Source: Polyangiaceae bacterium
Lineage (GTDB): Bacteria > Myxococcota_A > Polyangia > Polyangiales > Polyangiaceae
Direction: 5' to 3'
Assembly (NCBI GenBank): GCA_025937785.1
Contig: JAICQQ010000008.1
Span: forward strand, 25,166 to 89,165
DNA length: 64,000 bases
A program made the translations under genes and the position numbers. The notes beneath the pieces were generated by a model, which was not told the DNA's origin, made no database searches, and saw only the letters and a program-made list of their open reading frames with translations. Below, in pieces: positions 1 to 9,409 of the stretch. Positions within the stretch are counted from its first letter, which is position 1. Every line of letters begins with the position of its first letter.

Positions 1-2806
1 CCACCGCGAACACGCCGAGGTCGAAGAAGGTAGCGCTCGGTAGATGCGCCTCTCCTACGAGCGGCAGGGTGACGTGCGCCGTGTGGGTGGTGAGGAACGG
101 GTAGCCGAGCGCGACCGCGCCCAGGCCCGTCACAGAAGCCAGCAGCAGCCCGACGGCGATCCAGAGCGGCGGGCGCAGCCGCGCGCGCCCCTCGACCCAG
201 CGCGTCCCGGAGAAGATGTACTGGCTGAGGAAACCGATCGCGACGACCAGCCCGGCAACGAAACCACCACCCGGCTGGTTGTGCCCGCGAAAGAAGAAGT
301 GCGCGGCCACGACGAACGAAAAGGGTAGCAGCAGTCGCGCGATCATCGACGGCACCATCATGTACCCGCCTGCCGCGGCGGCGGTCGCGCGCGGCTTCAC
401 GAGATCGGTGCTGACGTCGGGCGGCAACGAGGCCTGTTGCTGGGGCGGCGCGATACTCTCGGTCGGCGGCCGAAACCGGCGCAAGAGCGCGTACACGGTG
501 AGGGCGACGGCGCCCAGCACGGTGATTTCGCCGATGGTGTCGAGGGCACGAAAGTCGACGAGCATGACGTTGACGACATTGGAGCCGCCCCCCTCCGGCA
601 GCGCGCGGCTGAGGAAAAACGGCGAAATGCTGTGGGGTGCGGGTCGGGTCAGCATCGCGTACGACAGCGTCGCCAGCCCGCCGCCGGCGGCCACGGCGAG
701 GAGCAGGTCGCGTGCGCGCCTGGCCCTGTCGCCCAGCGTGACTCGTCTCGGAGCTTCTTCGTAGCGCATGGGGAGCCAACGCAGCCCCAACAGGAAGAGG
801 ATGGTGGTCACCACTTCCACCACGATCTGCGTCAACGCCAGATCCGGTGCCGAGAACCACACGAAGGTGAGGCTGGTGACCAGGCCCGCGCCTCCCATCA
901 ACGTGATCGCCACCATCCGGTGAAACTTCGCCATCACCGCCGCGCCGACGGCGCAGGCCATTCCAATGCACCAGAAGCTCAGGAACGCGTACGAGGCCGG
1001 TAGCCGCTGTCGATCGCCCCACTCGAGAGGGACACCCCGCGCCGCGAAGAGACCGAGCACGAACGCGACCGCGACGATGGAGCTCATCTGTAGCTGTAAG
1101 GACCGCGCGCTGATGCGCCGGAGGATGCTTCGAGAGAAGCGCGTGAGCCCGATGAGCCCGCTCTCGAACCTGCGTCTGGTGTCGAACCGATCGATGAAAG
1201 GAGCCGTCTGGAGGCGCCCCAGGGCCTGCTGCCGTCGCAGCCAGAGGTAGCCTGCGATACCCCCTACGATGGCGACCAGGCTCATCACGAGCGGTGCGTT
1301 CACGCCGTGCCACACGGCAAGGTCGTAGTCCGGGAGCACTCCACCGACGACGGGACGGGCCGCCGCCGCGAGCGCAGGCCCTATCGCAAGCCCTGGAGCG
1401 ACGCCGACGACCAAGCAAGCGAGCACCAAAAGCTCGACGGGCGTCCGCATCCAGCGCGGGGGCTCTTCCGGTTGCCGAGGCAGGTCGGTCGAAGGCGGGC
1501 CGAAGAAGATGTCGTAGCCGAAACGCAGCGAGTAGACGACAGCGAAGATCGCAGCGACGGTCGCCAGCAGCGGCAGCCCCCGCTCCACCCAACGGTGCGA
1601 AGACAGAAATACCGTCTCGGCGAAGAACATCTCCTTCGACAGGAAGCCGTTGAGCAAGGGCACCCCGGCCATGGCGCCGCTCGCTACCAGCGCCAGCATG
1701 CCCGTGCGGGGCATGCTGCGCATCAGACCGTTCAGGCGGCGGATGTCACGCGTGCCGGTCTCATGATCGACGATACCCGCGGCCATGAACAACGACGCCT
1801 TGAAGGTCGCGTGATTCATGATGTGGAACACCCCGGCGACCGCTGCGAGCGCGCTGTTTAGACCGAACAGCAGCGTGATGAGACCGAGGTGACTCAGCGT
1901 CGAATAGGCAAGCACGCGCTTGAGATCGTTCTGGAACATCGCGGTGTAAGCGCTGAACAACAGCGTCGTCACCCCGGCGCCGCTGACCAGCCAGAACCAC
2001 GCCTCCGTCCCGGAAAGAACCGGCCAGAGCCGCGCGAGCAAGAAGACGCCTGCCTTCACCATGGTCGCCGAATGCAGGTACGCGGACACTGGAGTCGGTG
2101 CTGCCATTGCCTGGGGCAACCAGAAGTGAAACGGGAACTGCGCGCTCTTGGTGAACACTCCGAGCACGATGAGCACGAGCGCGAGCGGGTAGAGCGGATG
2201 ACTTCGGACCAGGTCACCGGAGGCCAGCACCACGTCGAGGTCATGGCTGCCGACGATGTGTCCCAAAACGACGACCCCCCCGAGCAGCGACAGGCCGCCC
2301 GCCCCGGTCACGGCCAGCGCCATCCGCGCGGCCCGTTGCGCGTCGCTCCTGTGATGCCAGTAACCAATGAGCAAAAACGAAACCAGGCTCGTCAGCTCCC
2401 AGAAGATCACGAGCTGAATCAGATTCCCCGCGACGACGACGCCGAGCATCGCCCCCATGAACGCGAGAAAGTACGCATAGAAGCGGGCGACCGGATCCTC
2501 GGGCGACATGTAGTAGCGGGCGTAGAGGCAAACCAGCGCGCCGATGCTGGTCACGAGTAGGGCGAACATCCACGCGAGGCCGTCGATGCGTATGACGAGC
2601 TCGAGCTGAAGGGACGGAACCCAAGACACTGTCTCGCGGATCGCGCCGCCCGCGCTCACACGCGGGAACAGGCTGACGACCCAGATCGCCAACACTGTCG
2701 CCACCGACCCCGCACAGCCCGCCAGCACGGTTCGTGCTCGCGTCGACAGCACTGCAGTGACCAGGCTGCCCACGAACGGCAACAGCAGCAGAACGACGAG
2801 CGACAT
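1..2806 (-). CDS. mrpA: Mrp-type Na+/H+ antiporter subunit A (MrpA/MnhA, with MnhB-like tail), 3' end outside window
   Basis: Large polytopic membrane protein of the multisubunit monovalent cation/proton antiporter, related to complex I subunit NuoL. About 935 codons are visible and the frame is still open at base 1, so the C-terminus lies outside. The N-terminal half carries the proton-antiporter signature, including LPQAMAAPTPVSAYLHSAT and NDLKRVLAYSTLSHLG. The middle has the MrpA C-terminal region (WFSAPDLALTQIVVEVVT). The last part has an MnhB-like segment (FFFRGHNQPGGGFVAGL, then SATFFDLGVFAV), so MrpA and MrpB appear fused, a known arrangement. The start is an ATG at 2804-2806 followed by a hydrophobic helix. 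Further mrp genes are expected beyond the left edge. It probably extrudes Na+ or H+ for pH and salt homeostasis. The family is clear; the transported ion is inferred. Confidence 0.9.
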   Translation of the reverse strand, partial: MSLVVLLLLPFVGSLVTAVLSTRARTVLAGCAGSVATVLAIWVVSLFPRVSAGGAIRETVSWVPSLQLELVIRIDGLAWMFALLVTSIGALVCLYARYYMSPEDPVARFYAYFLAFMGAMLGVVVAGNLIQLVIFWELTSLVSFLLIGYWHHRSDAQRAARMALAVTGAGGLSLLGGVVVLGHIVGSHDLDVVLASGDLVRSHPLYPLALVLIVLGVFTKSAQFPFHFWLPQAMAAPTPVSAYLHSATMVKAGVFLLARLWPVLSGTEAWFWLVSGAGVTTLLFSAYTAMFQNDLKRVLAYSTLSHLGLITLLFGLNSALAAVAGVFHIMNHATFKASLFMAAGIVDHETGTRDIRRLNGLMRSMPRTGMLALVASGAMAGVPLLNGFLSKEMFFAETVFLSSHRWVERGLPLLATVAAIFAVVYSLRFGYDIFFGPPSTDLPRQPEEPPRWMRTPVELLVLACLVVGVAPGLAIGPALAAAARPVVGGVLPDYDLAVWHGVNAPLVMSLVAIVGGIAGYLWLRRQQALGRLQTAPFIDRFDTRRRFESGLIGLTRFSRSILRRISARSLQLQMSSIVAVAFVLGLFAARGVPLEWGDRQRLPASYAFLSFWCIGMACAVGAAVMAKFHRMVAITLMGGAGLVTSLTFVWFSAPDLALTQIVVEVVTTILFLLGLRWLPMRYEEAPRRVTLGDRARRARDLLLAVAAGGGLATLSYAMLTRPAPHSISPFFLSRALPEGGGSNVVNVMLVDFRALDTIGEITVLGAVALTVYALLRRFRPPTESIAPPQQQASLPPDVSTDLVKPRATAAAAGGYMMVPSMIARLLLPFSFVVAAHFFFRGHNQPGGGFVAGLVVAIGFLSQYIFSGTRWVEGRARLRPPLWIAVGLLLASVTGLGAVALGYPFLTTHTAHVTLPLVGEAHLPSATFFDLGVFAV

Positions 2807-2896
2807 GCAGCGGCCACTCTAGACAGCCTCGGGGCACAGCTCAAGCGTGCGCTCCGCGACGGGGAACGGTCGAAGGACGCTCAGCCTGTCAGTCCG

Positions 2897-4048
2897 TCAG
2901 TGGTGGAAAGCGCGAATATGCGTGTGGGCCATCGAAATGTCGTATTCGCGGCAGGCCTCGAGGATGTCCGCGTCACGAGTCGAACCGCCTGGTTGCGCAA
3001 TGTACTTCACGCCATGGCGCTGGGCGTGATCGATGTTGTCGCGGAACGGGATGAACCCGTCCGACACCATGCACACCTCACTCACGCTCGCGAGGAACTC
3101 GCTCTTCTCTCGCTCCGTGAGCGCTTCGGCTGGCGTCTCCAGCGCATCCTGGAATGCGCTGGCTTCGTAGCGTGTGAGGTCCCCCTCGATGTAACGGATG
3201 CGCCAGTTGATGCGGTCCTGCTTCTTTAGACCGGCCTTGAAGCGCAGCCCCAGCACCTTGGGGTGACGTCCGAGCTGCCAGGTATCCGCTTTTTGACCAG
3301 CGAGCTTGGTGCAGTCGACGCGCGACTGCTGCCCGGCACCGATGCCGATCATCTGGCCACCCACGGCGTAGCCCACCGAGTTCGACTGAGTGTACTTCAG
3401 GGTCGTGTAGCCGAGTACCAAGTCACGCCGCGCCGCTTCGCTCAGCGACCCGACGACGACGTCATTCAGATCGTCGAGCGTGAACACCCGATTGTTGCGC
3501 GACTGGGTCAGCCGTACGCCGAAGATCTCGCGGGTCTCGCGCGCAGGCGGCATGAAACCGGGGTCCGCCTGCATCACGATGAACGCGCCCTGCTTTTTTG
3601 CAGCCAGCGTGGCGCGCGCGCTCGCGGAGTAGTCCGGCGCGATGATACCGTCTGAAACCACGCCTTTCAGGAACTCCGCCGTAGCGTCGTCCACGGGCTC
3701 TGAAAGCGCAACGAAGTCACCGAACGAGCTCTTCGGGTCAGCGCCACGGGCGCGCACGTAGGCGAGAGCCGCTGGGCTGAGCTTCGCGGGATCCACCTCG
3801 TACGCGCTGACGAGCTCCGCATCGAGCGGCACCGCAACCGCGGCACCCGCCGGCGACACGTGCTTGAAGCTGGCCGCCGCAGGCGTGTTCAACGCTTGAC
3901 GCACCTCGCTCACGAGCTGCCAAGCATTGAGCGCGTCGAGCAGGTTGATGATCGAGGGCGTGCCGTTCAAGAGCGCGACCGGCGCTTCGCCGATGGGCTC
4001 GAGGCTGGCGAATGTTTGATGCGGGTTACAACCGTATTTGAGCTGCAT
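2897..4048 (-). CDS. purH: Stand-alone AICAR transformylase (C-terminal domain of PurH)
   Basis: Phosphoribosylaminoimidazolecarboxamide formyltransferase, the penultimate step of purine synthesis, using 10-formyl-THF. The 383-residue protein covers only the transformylase half of bifunctional PurH. It begins MQLKYGCNPHQ, where the usual transformylase half begins with a YGxNPHQ motif, and holds the catalytic Lys-His in SFKHVSPAGAA. It ends with IAQPGGSTRD and the MAHTHIRAFHH tail. No N-terminal IMP cyclohydrolase domain precedes it. A longer in-frame extension to 4231 exists but overlaps the end of glgP and has no family resemblance, so the ATG at 4048 is preferred. IMP cyclohydrolase must be encoded elsewhere. 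The symbol is used loosely, because the enzyme is monofunctional. Confidence 0.88.
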   Translation of the reverse strand: MQLKYGCNPHQTFASLEPIGEAPVALLNGTPSIINLLDALNAWQLVSEVRQALNTPAAASFKHVSPAGAAVAVPLDAELVSAYEVDPAKLSPAALAYVRARGADPKSSFGDFVALSEPVDDATAEFLKGVVSDGIIAPDYSASARATLAAKKQGAFIVMQADPGFMPPARETREIFGVRLTQSRNNRVFTLDDLNDVVVGSLSEAARRDLVLGYTTLKYTQSNSVGYAVGGQMIGIGAGQQSRVDCTKLAGQKADTWQLGRHPKVLGLRFKAGLKKQDRINWRIRYIEGDLTRYEASAFQDALETPAEALTEREKSEFLASVSEVCMVSDGFIPFRDNIDHAQRHGVKYIAQPGGSTRDADILEACREYDISMAHTHIRAFHH

Positions 4049-4127
4049 GACCGGAGCCTCATACACGCTCTCACCCGCGAGCGAAATGCGGAGCGAAAGC
4101 CAGCCGAATTTCGCCTCCGGGCCCGGG

Positions 4128-6614
4128 CTAGCGCTGCCCGTCCGGAGGTGTGGTCGCGCGCGTCTTCCAGATCTCGCTCGAATATCCCAAGATCGTGCGA
4201 TCACTCGAGAATGGGCCCATTTTGGCCACATTCAAGATGGATTTTCGCGTCCAGGAATCGACGTCCCCGTAGGCCGTCAACACCGCGTCGTGGCAGCTCT
4301 TGTAGCTGAGAAAATCCGCCAAAATCAGGTAGTGATCCCCGTTCAATAGGCTGTTCACGATCGGCTGGAAGCGATCGGTCAGCTCAGGCAGGAAGAAACC
4401 TGCGCGGATGGCGTCCACGGCTTCGCGCACGGGTCGCTCGGAGTGATAGATGTACTGCGGGTCGTAGCCCGCCGCGCGCGTGGCGAGCACTTGTTCCGTG
4501 GTGAGCCCGAACAGGAAGAAGTTCTCGGCGCCGACCGCTTCGCGAATTTCGACGTTGGCACCGTCGAGGGTACCGATGGTCAGGGCCCCGTTCAGCGCAA
4601 ACTTCATGTTCCCGGTCCCGGAGGCCTCCATGCCCGCGGTCGAGATCTGTTCGGAGACTTCGGTCGCCGGCATGATGAGCTCGGCCCACGTCACATTGTA
4701 GTTGGGCACGAACACCACCTGCAGCTTGTCACGCACCGCAGGATCCGAATTCACGACCCGCGCGACCGTGTTGATCAGGTGAATGACACGCTTGGCGGCT
4801 TCGTACCCGGGCGCCGCCTTGCCTGCGAACAAGAACGTGCGCGGCGTCACCTTCCGGCCGGGGTCTTGGCGGTAGGTAAGGTAGAGCGAGACGACGTGCA
4901 GGATGTTCAGAAGCTGCCGCTTGTACTCGTGGAGCCGCTTCACCTGCGAATCCAGGATGAACTCCGGGTTCAGCTCGATGCCGTGCTGGCGAGCCAACTC
5001 GGCGGCCAAGCGCTGCTTGTTACGCTGCTTGATGGCGCGAAAATCGCGCTGAAACTGTGGATCAGTAGCGTAGGGGATGAGCCCCTCGAGGTCGTCCAGG
5101 CGGCGCACCCAGCCCGAGCCAATCTTGTCGCTGATGAGCGCCGCGAGCTCGGGATTGCATTTCAAGAGCCAGCGGCGCGGCGTGACCCCGTTCGTCTGGT
5201 TGGTGAACTTGCCGGGCTCGAAATCGTTGAAGTCCTTGAACAGCATATCGCGCAGCAAGCGGGAATGCAGCGCCGAGACGCCGTTGACTTTGCCGCTGCC
5301 CATCACCGCGAGGTTACCCATGCGAACGGCCTTCTCGTCTTCTTCGCCGATCACGCTCATCCGACGGATACGCGCTTCGTCGCCTGGGAAGCTGGCGCGC
5401 ACCTGCTCGAGGTATAGGTGATTGATCTGATAGATGATCTGCAAGTGACGAGGCAGCACTCGCTCGAGCAACCAGACCGGCCACTTCTCGAGAGCTTCGG
5501 GCATCAGCGTGTGGTTGGTGTAGTTGATCGAACCGCGCACGATCTCCCAGGCCTTGCCCCAGCCGTAACCGTACTGATCGCACAAAAGCCGCATCAACTC
5601 GGCCACGGCCAACGCCGGGTGCGTATCGTTCAGCTGGAACGCGATTTTGTCTGGAATCGAGTCGAGGCTCTCGAACAACTCCAAGTGGCGTCGTAGCGCA
5701 TCCTGAAGCGTCGCCGACACCAGGAAGTACTGCTGCTTCAGCCGCAGCTCTTTGCCCTGCACCAAGTGGTCGTTCGGGTACAGCACGCGCGTGATGTTCT
5801 CGACCGAGCTCTGCCGCTCGACGGCTTTCTGGTAGTCGCCGGCGTTGAAGTAGTGGATGTCGAAGTCGCGCGTAGCCTTGGCTCCCCACAAACGCAGCGT
5901 GTTCACCTGATCGTTGCCGTAGCCCGGGAGCGGGTAGTCGTAGGCCATCGCCCGCACGGGCACGGTGTCCACCCACTCGTGCACGGGGCGACCGCTCGAG
6001 TCGGTGTACTGAATGACGCGGCCGCCGAAGTGGATGTCGTAAATGCGCTCGGGGCGGCCCACTTCCCACGGCGTACCGAACTGCAACCAGAGATCGGGGT
6101 TCTCGTGTTGCTCGCCGCCGATGATATCCTGGCGGAAGATGCCGTAGTCGTAGCGCATGCCGTAGCCCATCGCCGGAATCCCCAGCGTCGCCATCGAGTC
6201 CATGAAGCACGCGGCGAGCCGGCCCAAACCGCCGTTGCCGAGTCCGGGGTCACGCTCTTCGGCGAGCACCTCTTCGATGTCGATGCCGAGCTCGCTGAGC
6301 GCTTGCGCGGCTTCCCGGTAGACGCCCAGGCTGTGCAAGCTGTCCGACATCAAGCGACCGAGCAGATACTCGAGGGACAGGTAGTAGACGTGCTTGGGCT
6401 TGGTCTGGATACGTTCTTGCCACGTGCGCGTCCAGCGATCGAACAGGCGGTCGCGCGTCGTGCGAGCCAGGCTGTAGAACTTGTCGAGTTTGGTAGCGAC
6501 CTTCGGGTGTTTGCCCTGGGTATGTTGAACGTGGTGAACGAAGCTGTCTCGAAAGGCGTCCTTGTCGAGGCTGAGTTCTGAGACCGGGATGCTTAGCTGC
6601 TGGAGTGGAGGCAC
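4128..6614 (-). CDS. glgP: Glycogen/starch/alpha-glucan phosphorylase
   Basis: Phosphorolysis of alpha-1,4-glucans to glucose-1-phosphate; 828 residues, the usual size. The PLP-binding region is present (EASGTGNMKFALNGALTIG, with the Schiff-base lysine), as is the phosphorylase signature around NDTHPALAVAELMR. KRLHEYKRQLLNILH and TNGVTPRRWL are typical of the catalytic domain. The N-terminal LSLEYLLGR and GNGGLGRLAACFMDSMATL segments are intact. The start ATG at 6614 fits family length. It lies 79 bp upstream of the AICAR transformylase on the same strand, so the two may be co-transcribed. It is probably part of storage-glucan turnover, and a GH31 alpha-glucosidase lies 16 kb away. No sign of damage. 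Confidence 0.95.
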   Translation of the reverse strand: MPPLQQLSIPVSELSLDKDAFRDSFVHHVQHTQGKHPKVATKLDKFYSLARTTRDRLFDRWTRTWQERIQTKPKHVYYLSLEYLLGRLMSDSLHSLGVYREAAQALSELGIDIEEVLAEERDPGLGNGGLGRLAACFMDSMATLGIPAMGYGMRYDYGIFRQDIIGGEQHENPDLWLQFGTPWEVGRPERIYDIHFGGRVIQYTDSSGRPVHEWVDTVPVRAMAYDYPLPGYGNDQVNTLRLWGAKATRDFDIHYFNAGDYQKAVERQSSVENITRVLYPNDHLVQGKELRLKQQYFLVSATLQDALRRHLELFESLDSIPDKIAFQLNDTHPALAVAELMRLLCDQYGYGWGKAWEIVRGSINYTNHTLMPEALEKWPVWLLERVLPRHLQIIYQINHLYLEQVRASFPGDEARIRRMSVIGEEDEKAVRMGNLAVMGSGKVNGVSALHSRLLRDMLFKDFNDFEPGKFTNQTNGVTPRRWLLKCNPELAALISDKIGSGWVRRLDDLEGLIPYATDPQFQRDFRAIKQRNKQRLAAELARQHGIELNPEFILDSQVKRLHEYKRQLLNILHVVSLYLTYRQDPGRKVTPRTFLFAGKAAPGYEAAKRVIHLINTVARVVNSDPAVRDKLQVVFVPNYNVTWAELIMPATEVSEQISTAGMEASGTGNMKFALNGALTIGTLDGANVEIREAVGAENFFLFGLTTEQVLATRAAGYDPQYIYHSERPVREAVDAIRAGFFLPELTDRFQPIVNSLLNGDHYLILADFLSYKSCHDAVLTAYGDVDSWTRKSILNVAKMGPFSSDRTILGYSSEIWKTRATTPPDGQR

Positions 6615-6836
6615 GCGGCGAGTCTAATACCAATGGCGCCGGCTTCGGCAGCGGTCGCGCGGGATTTTTCGGATCGATGGAAGCTTTTCGACGGCCCCTC
6701 CGGCCCCCCTGCCAAGTCCTCGTAGAATTTAATCATTTGGAAACCTTGCCGGCATGATTTCGGCACGAGCAGTTGCAGTGCGCTGCACCCATCGTCTACG
6801 CTGCGGGCCTTCAACAACACAGGAGGAGGTTCCGTC

Positions 6837-8111
6837 ATGACGGAGACGCGTTCTATTGGTTTCGTGGTTCGCGAGCGGTTGCTCGCCGCTACGCTTGGTA
6901 TCTGCTGGGTGGTCGGGTGTGCGCCCGCCGAGCCCCCGGCACCGCCACCTTCGGCACCACCTCCACCCGCTCCAATCGCTGCGCCCACCCCCGCGGAGGA
7001 GCAAGCCCCAGCACCCGTCGCCGAAGCGCCGCAGCTGCCGCCGCCGGTGATCGTCAAGGACGTGGGCCTGAAGACCCCTGAATCCGTGTTGTACGTGGCT
7101 GACGAGGATGTGTACTTGGTGAGCAACGTCAACGGACCGCCAGGAGCCGCGGACGGCAACGGCTTCATCTCGAAGGTCTCTCCCGAGGGCACCGTGCTCG
7201 AGCTGAAATGGATTGACGGCACCAAACAGGGCACGAAGCTGGACGCGCCCAAGGGCATGGCGATCGCCGGGAACGTGCTCTACGTCGCCGACATCAAATG
7301 GGTGCGGCTCTTCGATCGTAAGACCGGCAAATCACTGGGCAACGTCGGCGTCGGGGGGGCCACGTTCCTGAACGACGTGAGTCCCAACGCCAACGGCAAA
7401 GGCGTGTGGATCTCCGACAGCGGCCTGAAGTTCGGCGATAATGGCGCCGAGCCCACCAATAGCGACGGCGTGTTCGTCGTCACCAACATGCAAGCCAAGG
7501 CCGTCAAGAAGGACAAGGGCATGGGTTGGCCCAACGGGCTGTTGGCTGACGAAAACGGCACCTGGGTCATCAACTACGGGAACAACGAGCTCTACTACCT
7601 CACGAAGGACGGCAAGAAAGAGCAGGCGCAGAACCTGCCCAAAGGCTCGCTCGACGGCATCGTCAAAGCTCAGGACGGCTCCGTCTTGGTGTCCAGCTGG
7701 GAGGCGAAGGCGATCTATCAGGGCAAGCCCGGCGCCGAGTTCAAAGAAGTGGTGAGCGGCGTCGAATCGCCGGCAGACATCGGCTACGACTCGAAGCGCA
7801 ACCGTGTGCTCGTGCCGCTTTTCATGAAGGACGAGCTGCAGTTCCACAGCCTGCCGGGAGGCGTGGCTGCCGCGCCGACGCCCGCCCCCGTCACGACGCC
7901 GCCTGCCGCGCCCGGCGCCGCTCCGCACGCCCCCACCCCGGTGATGCAAGACAAACCAGCATCACCCGCCGCCATGCCGGCGCCGCAAAGCAAAGGGCCG
8001 ACACCGGCACCCGCGACGCCGGGCGCCAAACCAGCGCCGCAGAGCAAAGGGGTGATGCCACCGGTGCCGCCAGCGACACCGGCACCCGCCCCCGCGCCGG
8101 CGAAGCCGTAG
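6837..8111 (+). CDS. Lipoprotein with SMP-30/NHL-like beta-propeller and Pro/Ala-rich tails
   Basis: A 424-residue secreted lipoprotein. A signal sequence ends in a lipobox (WVVGC, Cys about residue 28). A Pro/Ala-rich linker follows to about residue 65, then a propeller-like region of repeated beta segments (TPESVLYVADEDVYLVSN, GMAIAGNVLYVADI, DGIVKAQDGSVLVSSW, PADIGYDSKRN) resembling SMP-30/gluconolactonase or NHL repeats. The last about 85 residues are Pro/Ala-rich, with two copies of PQSKG. A strong AGGAGG lies at 6821-6829 before the ATG. No catalytic metal site could be identified with confidence, so enzyme activity is not claimed. A surface-exposed binding role is inferred. It is a single-gene unit, convergent with the next gene. 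Confidence 0.75.
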   Translation: MTETRSIGFVVRERLLAATLGICWVVGCAPAEPPAPPPSAPPPPAPIAAPTPAEEQAPAPVAEAPQLPPPVIVKDVGLKTPESVLYVADEDVYLVSNVNGPPGAADGNGFISKVSPEGTVLELKWIDGTKQGTKLDAPKGMAIAGNVLYVADIKWVRLFDRKTGKSLGNVGVGGATFLNDVSPNANGKGVWISDSGLKFGDNGAEPTNSDGVFVVTNMQAKAVKKDKGMGWPNGLLADENGTWVINYGNNELYYLTKDGKKEQAQNLPKGSLDGIVKAQDGSVLVSSWEAKAIYQGKPGAEFKEVVSGVESPADIGYDSKRNRVLVPLFMKDELQFHSLPGGVAAAPTPAPVTTPPAAPGAAPHAPTPVMQDKPASPAAMPAPQSKGPTPAPATPGAKPAPQSKGVMPPVPPATPAPAPAPAKP

Positions 8112-8122
8112 GGCACGTCCAC

Positions 8123-8148
8123 GCCGGGGTCGGTACCGCCGGCCCCGG
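8123..8148. terminator. Possible bidirectional GC-rich hairpin between convergent genes
   Basis: A CCGGGG arm (8124-8129) pairs with CCCCGG (8143-8148), enclosing a smaller palindrome CGGTACCG (8131-8138). It sits between the convergent ends at 8111 and 8183. No U-run follows on either strand, so intrinsic termination is uncertain. Confidence 0.3.
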
Positions 8149-8182
8149 TCCGTGTTGCTGCTCTCGGATCCGGTGGCAGCCC

Positions 8183-8929
8183 TCAGAACTGGGCTTGCCA
8201 GAGCGCCCACAGCACTAGCACGACGGCGCTCACGGCGATCGGCCGTAGCGCCCCCCCCCAGCGCGCGGGGCGAACGGGGCCGAGCTCGTGCCCCAGCAAG
8301 GCCGTCACGAGCCCGAATTCGTGCTCCGTGAACGCGACCCGCGGCAAGATCAAGAGCTCCGACTCTGTCACGATCACGACCAGGGCTTCTGGGGTCGGGT
8401 AGTAGGCACGGAGCTCCTGCCAGCGGTGCCGCGACGTGCTGGGCTCGCGATATCCTCCGCAAAATCCGCGATCGACCACCAGCTCTTCGGGCGAAACGCT
8501 GACGCGCACGAGTCCGCCGGGCCCTTCCAGATCGGCGCGCTGCTCGCGCAACGACAGCCAAGGCAGCAAGCGCTCCACGACGTGGTAGAGGCCGAGCAGG
8601 TGCAGCAGCCCCGTCGGCCACCCGAAGAAGCCCGACACGAACCCACCCAGCACACACGCTGCGGCGCACGGAACAGCGAGTCGCGTGCCCAGCCGGCGTT
8701 CGGGGGCGAAGCTTCGCGCGTCGGCCCAGTCTCGCAGAGACGGGTGGACCCAGCGTACGACGGGCCACGCGGGCAAGCTGAGGGGCAGCGAGAGCCCCGG
8801 CCCGGGCGCGTCCACCACGCTCGAGACGGCGTCGGCGTTGCTCGGGGACAGCGCCACGCTGCGCGAGCCCTCTGGACCCGAGTCCGGGTTGTGTGGCCCA
8901 ACGCCATCTGAAACACTGTCGTCATGCAC
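8183..8929 (-). CDS. Membrane protein with YcxB-like C-terminal domain
   Basis: Up to 248 residues. After a Ser/Pro-rich N-terminus there is a hydrophobic hairpin (LAVPCAAACVLGGFVSGFFGW and LLHLLGLYHVVERLL). A soluble region follows (VRVSVSPEELVVDRGF, WQELRAYYPTPEALVVIV, ELLILPRVAFTEHE), which matches the YcxB-type pattern of a small beta domain that ends in a leucine/isoleucine-proline-arginine motif. A terminal helix (PIAVSAVVLVLWALW) closes the protein. The outermost start is a GTG at 8929 that overlaps the divergent gene at 8924. A downstream GTG start is equally possible because the first about 45 residues look non-conserved. Function unknown. Confidence 0.6.
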   Translation of the reverse strand: MHDDSVSDGVGPHNPDSGPEGSRSVALSPSNADAVSSVVDAPGPGLSLPLSLPAWPVVRWVHPSLRDWADARSFAPERRLGTRLAVPCAAACVLGGFVSGFFGWPTGLLHLLGLYHVVERLLPWLSLREQRADLEGPGGLVRVSVSPEELVVDRGFCGGYREPSTSRHRWQELRAYYPTPEALVVIVTESELLILPRVAFTEHEFGLVTALLGHELGPVRPARWGGALRPIAVSAVVLVLWALWQAQF

Positions 8930-9397
8930 TGGGTGTTTGCTTACGGTTCCAACATGGACCTCGAGGATCTCGGTCTCTGGCTGACGAAGCGCAATTTACC
9001 ACCTGCCAGAATTGTGCAAGCCCAGGCGGCGAAACTCGTCGGGTATCGGCTGGTTTGGAACCATTTTTCCAAAACGCGCGGCGGCGGAGTGGCCAACATC
9101 GAACCAGCGGACAGCGACCTGCCGGGCGTTGCGTTATGCGTCGATCACCCCACGTTGTCGGCGCTGGACCGCAAGGAGGGCTATCCGAGCCGTTATGGCC
9201 GCGCGCTCTCCGAGGCCGTGCTCGGCACGGGCACGCGTATCCAAGCGTGGGCCTATCGGGTCCAGGCAGAACATTGGCTCGACGGAATCGTGCACCCTTC
9301 GCGGCACTACAAGGGCATCTTGGTCCGCGGGGCAACGCGCTTCGGGCTTCCGCCTGAGTACATCAGCCACCTGAACGCGCTGGAGACGTGCGATTGA
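8924..9397 (+). CDS. Gamma-glutamylcyclotransferase-like (GGCT/AIG2 fold) protein
   Basis: A 157-residue protein with the GGCT fold. The N-terminal substrate loop YGSN is at residues 7-10, a VANIEPA strand follows at 56-62, and the expected catalytic acid is Glu85 in DRKEGYP. This family cyclises gamma-glutamyl or gamma-glutamylamine compounds, releasing 5-oxoproline; the exact substrate cannot be told from sequence. Length is normal. It is transcribed divergently from the YcxB-like gene, with annotated 5' ends overlapping by 6 bp, and convergent with the histidine kinase gene 12 bp downstream. No clear ribosome-binding site. Confidence 0.82.
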   Translation: MHWVFAYGSNMDLEDLGLWLTKRNLPPARIVQAQAAKLVGYRLVWNHFSKTRGGGVANIEPADSDLPGVALCVDHPTLSALDRKEGYPSRYGRALSEAVLGTGTRIQAWAYRVQAEHWLDGIVHPSRHYKGILVRGATRFGLPPEYISHLNALETCD

Positions 9398-9409
9398 CTC
9401 GCGCGAGCC

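Noticed and set aside
44..1003. Plus-strand frames at the left edge
   Set aside because: They are antisense to the clearly conserved antiporter gene.
6761..6777. Sigma-54-like promoter (GGCAC then TTGCA) upstream of the propeller lipoprotein
   Set aside because: The GG and GC elements are separated by 11 bases instead of 10, and no enhancer-binding protein is adjacent.
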